Shown: piece after piece, positions 59,800 through 64,000 of the stretch
How the letters are laid out: each line of letters begins with the position of its first letter
Position numbering within the stretch: the stretch's first letter is position 1
Assembly (NCBI GenBank): GCA_016717005.1
Contig: JADJUF010000014.1
Span: 62,001 to 126,000 of the forward strand
Direction: 5' to 3'
DNA from: Myxococcales bacterium
GTDB lineage: Bacteria > Myxococcota_A > Polyangia > Haliangiales > Haliangiaceae
Length of the DNA: 64,000 nt
Position numbers and translations under genes: made by a program
Notes under the pieces: generated by a model
Databases searched by the model: none
Told to the model about the DNA's origin: nothing
The model's input: the letters and a program-made list of their open reading frames with translations, nothing else

Positions 59800-59903
59800 T
59801 CGGGGCCCGATCGGGCGAGGCGGGGCGGGCCTGGAGCGTGGCCGGCGTTGCTCGACGAGCGGGTCCGTCGGCGCCACCGCCCTTTCGGGGCCCGATCGGG
59901 CGA
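59800..59903. repeat. 19-bp direct repeat upstream of lipoprotein gene
   Basis: TCGGGGCCCGATCGGGCGA occurs at 59800-59818 and again at 59885-59903, 85 bp apart. Each contains the palindrome CCCGATCGGG. The second copy ends 10 bases before the lipoprotein start, so these could be operator sites. Confidence 0.6.
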
Positions 59904-59913
59904 TGCTCGGCGG

Positions 59914-61065
59914 GTGCGGTCCGGACTCCTGGCGCTGACGCTCGCGGCCTGCGCCGCCGACCCCGGGGCCGGCGGCGACGTCACCGGCCCGTTCACCGGC
60001 ACCACCCACCGGTTCGTGGTCGACCGGATCGCGGTCCCCACCGACGCGCCCGCGGCCGACGCGATCGCCGACGACCTCGACGGCGACGGCGACCTCGACG
60101 ATCACTTCGGCGCGATCACCGCGGTGCTGGCGTCGATCGGCGACCTGTCGCGCGACGGCGACGACATGATCGCCAGCGGCGCGCTGGCGTCGACCGTCGA
60201 GCTGATCGCCGACGACCTCGGCGACGACGACGCGGTCGGGCTGCGCTACCTGGGCGCCGACGGTGCGCCCGCGACGATCGTCGGCGGCGCGCTGCGCGCC
60301 GGGCGGTTCGTGCCCAACCGGACCGCGACCACCCGGGCGCCGGGCCAGGCCGTGGCCCGCCTGCCGATCTACACCAACGCCGACCCGCTGGCGCTGACCG
60401 TCGACGGCCTCGCGATCGAGCTCGCCCCCGACGGCGCCGGCGGCTACGACGGGATCGCCCGCGGCGGCCTGCGCGAGGCCCACGCCCGGGCCGCGGCCTA
60501 CGCCGGGCTCTTGCAGATGTTCGCGACCGAGCCGGCGCGCCACGTCGCGTTCGCGCGCGGGGTCGACTCCGATCGCGACGGGGTCATCACCACCGCCGAG
60601 CTCGACGCCTCGGTGATCGCGGTGCTCGTGACCGCCGACGTCCAGCTCTGGGACGGCGCCACCTACGCGCCCCGCGCCAGCCACGCCACGCCCGACTCGG
60701 TGTCGCTGGCGTTCACGTTCCACCTGACGCCGTGCGCGGCCGGCCGGTGCACGATCGCGGCCCCGGCCGCGCCGTGCCGCGATCGCGTGCGCGACGGCGA
60801 CGAGACCGACGTCGACTGCGGCGGCAGCTGCCAGCCGTGCGCCGCCGACCTGGCGTGCCTGGCGCCGGCCGACTGCCAGGCCCCGGCCTGCGTCGGCGGC
60901 CGCTGCGCCGCGCCCCGCTGCGACGACGGGGTCACCGACGGGCTCGAGAGCGACGTCGACTGCGGCGGCGCGTGCGGGCCGTGCCAGCCGGGCCAGGCCT
61001 GCGTCGACGACGGCGACTGCGGCGCCACCCGCTGCGCCGGCGGCACCTGCGCCGCGGCGGGCTGA
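59914..61065 (+). CDS. Lipoprotein with EF-hand-like motifs and Cys-rich DCGG repeats
   Basis: From a GTG at 59914 the 383-residue product has a short lipoprotein signal (VRSGLLALTLAACAAD). It contains two calcium-loop-like motifs (DLDGDGDLDDHF and DSDRDGVITTAELD). The C-terminal ~105 residues hold paired Cys-rich modules (DGDETDVDCGGSCQPC and DGLESDVDCGGACGPC) plus further Cys pairs. This 'DVDCGG-C-PC' module is a recurring surface element in Myxococcota. Function is unknown; calcium binding is likely. Confidence 0.8.
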   Translation: MRSGLLALTLAACAADPGAGGDVTGPFTGTTHRFVVDRIAVPTDAPAADAIADDLDGDGDLDDHFGAITAVLASIGDLSRDGDDMIASGALASTVELIADDLGDDDAVGLRYLGADGAPATIVGGALRAGRFVPNRTATTRAPGQAVARLPIYTNADPLALTVDGLAIELAPDGAGGYDGIARGGLREAHARAAAYAGLLQMFATEPARHVAFARGVDSDRDGVITTAELDASVIAVLVTADVQLWDGATYAPRASHATPDSVSLAFTFHLTPCAAGRCTIAAPAAPCRDRVRDGDETDVDCGGSCQPCAADLACLAPADCQAPACVGGRCAAPRCDDGVTDGLESDVDCGGACGPCQPGQACVDDGDCGATRCAGGTCAAAG

Positions 61066-61081
61066 CGCCCGGGTCGGCCGG

Positions 61082-62053
61082 TCAGCGGCCGGGCTCGTCG
61101 CCCTTGCCGCTCGGCGGCAGCGCCGGCAGCGCCGGCACGCCGGTGAGCTGGCCGTTCATCGCCGCCAGGCCCGCGAAGGAGCCGACGCCCATCGAGTCCG
61201 ACATCGACGACGGCACGACCATGATCGAGCCGCGCTCCTTCATGCCCTCGTAGAGCAGGTTGAGCGAGCGCAGCTGCAGCGCGATCGGATTGTTGTGGTA
61301 GCGGGCCGCGGCCTGCGCGAACTTGTCGGCGATCTCGACCTCGGCGCCGCTGAGGATGATCCGGGCCTGGCGCTCGCGCTCGGCCTGGGCCCGGCGCGAC
61401 ATCGCGTCCTCGAGGCTGGGCGGGATCATCACGTCGCGGATCTCGACCGACTGGACCGAGATGCCCCAGCTCCGGGTCCGGGCGCCGATCAGCGCCTGCA
61501 TCTCGACGTCGAGGTTCTCGCGCCCGACCAGCATCGGCCCGAGCTCGGTCTTGCCGATGATGTCGCGCAGCGCGGTCTGCGCGGCCCACGCCACCGCCTC
61601 CTCGAAGTCCTCGACCTCGAGCGCGGCCTTCATCGGGTCGGTGACCGACCAGAACAGCACCGCGTCGACGTCGACCGGCACGGTGTCGGCGGTCAAGGTC
61701 TTCTCGGCCGCGAACCCGGTGGTGCGGACGCGGCGATCGATCCAGATCGTCGGCCGCTCGATCAGCGGGATGATCCAGAACAGGCCGGGCCCGCGCAGCC
61801 CGGCGAACTTGCCGAGCCGTAAGATCACGGCGCTCTGCCACTGCGCGGCCACGCGCGGCGCCAGGGCCATGTAGCCGGCGACCGCCACGGTCGCGCCGAG
61901 CGCGCCGAGCAGGCGCTCGCCGTGGAGCTTGCTGGCGATCGCCGCGGCCGCGCCCGCGCCAGCGAACACCGCGAACACGATCACCGACACGACGCTCAGG
62001 CCGAGCTGGTGGGTCGTGTCGCTGCGAAATTCCGAGTCGCGTTGGTCACTCAT
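61082..62053 (-). CDS. SPFH/Band 7 (stomatin/slipin-like) protein
   Basis: The 323-residue protein has an N-terminal hydrophobic hairpin (VVSVIVFAVFAGAGAAAAIA and ALGATVAVAGYMALAP), then an SPFH domain (RLGKFAGLRGPGLFWIIPLI, VDVDAVLFWSVTDP, LGPMLVGRENLDVEM) and a coiled coil (SRRAQAERERQARIILSGAE), as in slipins. These scaffold membrane microdomains and often protect or regulate membrane enzymes. It has a strong ribosome site (AGGAGAAGG) and overlaps the NrfD stop by ATGA, so it is part of that operon. Confidence 0.9.
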   Translation of the reverse strand: MSDQRDSEFRSDTTHQLGLSVVSVIVFAVFAGAGAAAAIASKLHGERLLGALGATVAVAGYMALAPRVAAQWQSAVILRLGKFAGLRGPGLFWIIPLIERPTIWIDRRVRTTGFAAEKTLTADTVPVDVDAVLFWSVTDPMKAALEVEDFEEAVAWAAQTALRDIIGKTELGPMLVGRENLDVEMQALIGARTRSWGISVQSVEIRDVMIPPSLEDAMSRRAQAERERQARIILSGAEVEIADKFAQAAARYHNNPIALQLRSLNLLYEGMKERGSIMVVPSSMSDSMGVGSFAGLAAMNGQLTGVPALPALPPSGKGDEPGR

Positions 62054-63732
62054 GGCCTTCTCCTGGTGCTGAGGTCCCGGCTGGATCGAAGCTGCGAGCG
62101 GGCGTCGACCCGCCGGACGATGACGGCGCGGCGGACCGCGGCCTTGGGCGCCTTGGGCGCCGTGCGGCCCGGGCGCGCGGACGTGGCGCGGCGACGGGTG
62201 GGGAACGCCTCGTAGACGATCGCCGACGAGAACAGCAGGATCACGCCGGTCGCGAAGATCGCCGGCGCGAACGGGATGCGCGGATCGAGCTCGTCACCGC
62301 TCCACAGGCGGAACGAGTCGGTCAGGCCGATCACGATCAACGCGAGCGCGACCGCGAGCGACGCCAGCGTCGCCAGGAGCCGCAGGCGATCGCGCGGGAT
62401 CGGCGTGTGGCGCCGCGCCGGCACCACCGCGGTCGGGACCAGCGGGAAGAACCGGCCGAACACCAGGATCACCAGGCACAGGAGCCCGGTCGCGCCGGTC
62501 ACGACCCCGAACTCGACCCAGGTCGGGCTGTAGAAGCCGCGCTGGAGCTGGATCAGGCCGCCGTCGGTCTGCGACGGCACCACCAGCAGCAGCCGCTTGA
62601 GCACGGCCGCGACGTTCGCGAGCAGCGCCGCCACCGCCAGCCAGCCCATCGAGCCCCGGCCGCGCAGGTACATGACGAACGGGATCAGGAACGCCAGGAA
62701 CAGGCTGCCGATCGTGATCCAGAACGACAGCGCGAACTGGCCGCCGACGATCTGGTGCGCGATCGCGCGGTCGGCCCGGGGCGCGGCGTAGGTCGAGGTC
62801 AGCTCCTCGACGATGATGAAGTAGATGTAGACCAGCGCCAGCACCCACAAGAAGTTGCCGAGCCAGCGGATCGCCGGCAGCGGGATGCGATCGCCCAGCT
62901 TGAACATCCGCCGCGACGCCAGCGCCAGCAGGATCAGCATGCCGGTGCCGGACACGCCGGCGAGCACGACGAACGCCGGCGCCTGCAGCGCGCTGAACCA
63001 GCCGGGCCGGCCGGCCTGGATGCCGAAGATGAACCCGAGCGTCGAGTGCGCGATGATCAAGAGCGGCAGGATCGTCAGCGCCAGGATGAAGCTCGACCGC
63101 CAGTGCCGGGCGTGGACGACGTCGTCGTCGCGGAACCCCGACGCCCACAGCCGGTACAGCCAGCGCAGCGGTCGCGGCCCGGTCCGCGCCATCACCGACG
63201 CGTCGGCGCGCCCGGCCAGGATGAAGAACACCAGGCTCGAGAACAGGTAGCCCGACACCACCAGCGTGAACGTGCCGTAGAACGGCGACGACGGCCGCGC
63301 CATCGCCGGCAGCTTCATCAGCCCGTCGAGCGGGCGCCCCAGATCGGCCAGCACCATCAGCGCGCCGACGACGAGCGCCGAGATCGTGAGCAGCTCGGCC
63401 AGGCGCGTCACCGGCTTGAGCGCCTCGATGTGGAACAGCCGCGCCATCGCGGCGACGGTGATGCCGGCGAAGCTGACGCCGACGAAGTAGATGTAGAAGA
63501 CGATGTAGAAGCCCCAGGCGGCGCCGCCGTTGCCGGGGTTGCGCAGGCCGGTGACGATGTCGCCGTGCTCGAGCTGGACGACGTACGCGTACAGGCCGAA
63601 CGCGAGCGCCGCGATCGAGGCCGCGCCCAGCAGGTACCAGGCCCTGGACACGCCGCGCAGCAGCGGGCCGGTCGGGGCCGGCGCCGCGCCGTCGGGCGGG
63701 CCGTGGGGCTCGGGGGAAGCGTGCGTGGTCAT
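62050..63732 (-). CDS. nrfD: NrfD/PsrC-like quinone-interacting membrane subunit
   Basis: The 560-residue protein starts at ATG 63732 (MTTHASPEPHGPPDG), with about ten transmembrane helices. Segments such as WGFYIVFYIYFVGVSFAGIT, FHIEALKPVTRLAELLTISA and DLGRPLDGLMKLPAMARPSS match the NrfD/PsrC/ActC family. These exchange electrons between quinone and a periplasmic or cytoplasmic Fe-S subunit. The C-terminus has a basic tail (RRRATSARPGRTAPKAPKAA). It is preceded by the Fe-S subunit gene (2-bp gap). Catalytic subunit is outside the window, so the complex (polysulfide/DMSO-type reductase or alternative complex III-like) cannot be named. Confidence 0.88.
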   Translation of the reverse strand: MTTHASPEPHGPPDGAAPAPTGPLLRGVSRAWYLLGAASIAALAFGLYAYVVQLEHGDIVTGLRNPGNGGAAWGFYIVFYIYFVGVSFAGITVAAMARLFHIEALKPVTRLAELLTISALVVGALMVLADLGRPLDGLMKLPAMARPSSPFYGTFTLVVSGYLFSSLVFFILAGRADASVMARTGPRPLRWLYRLWASGFRDDDVVHARHWRSSFILALTILPLLIIAHSTLGFIFGIQAGRPGWFSALQAPAFVVLAGVSGTGMLILLALASRRMFKLGDRIPLPAIRWLGNFLWVLALVYIYFIIVEELTSTYAAPRADRAIAHQIVGGQFALSFWITIGSLFLAFLIPFVMYLRGRGSMGWLAVAALLANVAAVLKRLLLVVPSQTDGGLIQLQRGFYSPTWVEFGVVTGATGLLCLVILVFGRFFPLVPTAVVPARRHTPIPRDRLRLLATLASLAVALALIVIGLTDSFRLWSGDELDPRIPFAPAIFATGVILLFSSAIVYEAFPTRRRATSARPGRTAPKAPKAAVRRAVIVRRVDARSQLRSSRDLSTRRRP

Positions 63733-63734
63733 GG

Positions 63735-64000
63735 CTACCGCTGATCTCGCTTGAGGTAGATGACGCTGGGATCGGTGCCGAGGTGGTCGAGCAGCTGGAA
63801 CCGGCGCGGATCGCGCGCGAGCTCGGCGACCCGGGCCTCGGGGTCGTGGAGATCGCCGAACGTGATGGCCTGGGCCGGGCACGCGGCCGCGCACGCCGGC
63901 AGGCGCTGGCAGTCCTCGTCGCGCACCGGCCGATCCTCGAGCTCGGCCGCGGTCACGACCTTGCGCAGCCGGTGGTAGCAGAACGTGCACTTCTCGACGA
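63735..64000 (-). CDS. [4Fe-4S] ferredoxin-type subunit (5' end outside window)
   Basis: The open frame enters from the window edge and ends at TAG 63735-63737. The 88 visible residues contain VEKCTFCYHRLRK and ACAAACPAQAITFGD, cysteine groups of the DmsB/PsrB/NrfC type (four-cluster) subunits, with a usual C-terminal segment. It would pass electrons between the NrfD-like membrane subunit and a catalytic subunit encoded further upstream. Confidence 0.87.
   Translation of the reverse strand, partial: VEKCTFCYHRLRKVVTAAELEDRPVRDEDCQRLPACAAACPAQAITFGDLHDPEARVAELARDPRRFQLLDHLGTDPSVIYLKRDQR

Noticed and set aside
62050..64000. Naming the operon alternative complex III or polysulfide reductase
   Set aside because: The catalytic and cytochrome subunits that distinguish these complexes lie outside the window.

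Overview
The window is very GC-rich, densely packed bacterial DNA that reads as Myxococcota, most likely the Haliangiales/Kofleriaceae side of Polyangia. The clues are a C-terminal MYXO-CTERM sorting tail, many lipoproteins with Cys-rich 'DCGG' or Ile-Asp-Ala-Pro repeat linkers, serine/threonine kinases carrying the HRDxSPQN catalytic loop, PEGA/TPR kinase tails, several type IV pilins, and extensive ATGA/GTGA stop-start overlaps. The lineage is inferred from gene content only; no rRNA is present.

Layout. 0-8 kb: a truncated gene coupled to a two-AAA+ ClpB-like ATPase that carries a frameshift, a lipoprotein, a YkgJ-type Cys-cluster protein and a DEDDh exonuclease fused to a DUF3820-like domain. 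8-21 kb: a lectin-fold lipoprotein, a 1451-residue kinase/cyclase-like/AAA/TPR regulator, a PA14 plus P-domain lipoprotein, a SCO copper chaperone, a Ca2+/Na+ exchanger, and a three-gene overlapping operon (MYXO-CTERM metzincin-like protein, DUF455 ferritin-like protein, ATP-grasp protein). 21-25.4 kb, minus strand: a DUF998 membrane protein, an NtrC-type sigma-54 activator, a methyltransferase and a J-domain/DUF4388-like protein.

25.5-33.4 kb holds the most striking system: seven coupled genes encoding a bis-histidyl membrane b-cytochrome, a 23-heme and a 10-heme periplasmic cytochrome c, a probable outer-membrane beta-barrel, two multiheme lipoproteins (5 and 8 hemes), and a ferredoxin/FAD oxidoreductase. 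That is 46 predicted c-hemes in a layout expected of a trans-envelope (extracellular) electron conduit. The 23-heme gene has a single-base frameshift in this assembly.

33.4-43.7 kb: rpoZ, a UPF0158 protein, IDAP-repeat lipoproteins, a DUF429 protein, tRNA-Leu(CAA), and a type IV pilin locus (three pilins, a TPR-like gene, sigma-54-like promoters almost on the start codons, and a decayed pilin remnant). It ends in a REP-like element and about 0.8 kb of anomalous, homopolymer-rich sequence followed by tandem repeats.

43.7-59.6 kb: a PEGA-domain kinase, then a nine-gene chemosensory operon on the minus strand (three receiver or HPt/receiver proteins, two CheW, MCP, CheA-REC, CheB, CheR-TPR). 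Divergent to it is a beta-propeller/di-heme cytochrome coupled to a receiver protein. 59.6-64 kb: a 164-bp inverted-repeat element, a Cys-rich EF-hand lipoprotein, and a minus-strand operon of a 4Fe-4S protein (cut by the window edge), an NrfD/PsrC-type quinone-interacting membrane subunit and an SPFH protein.
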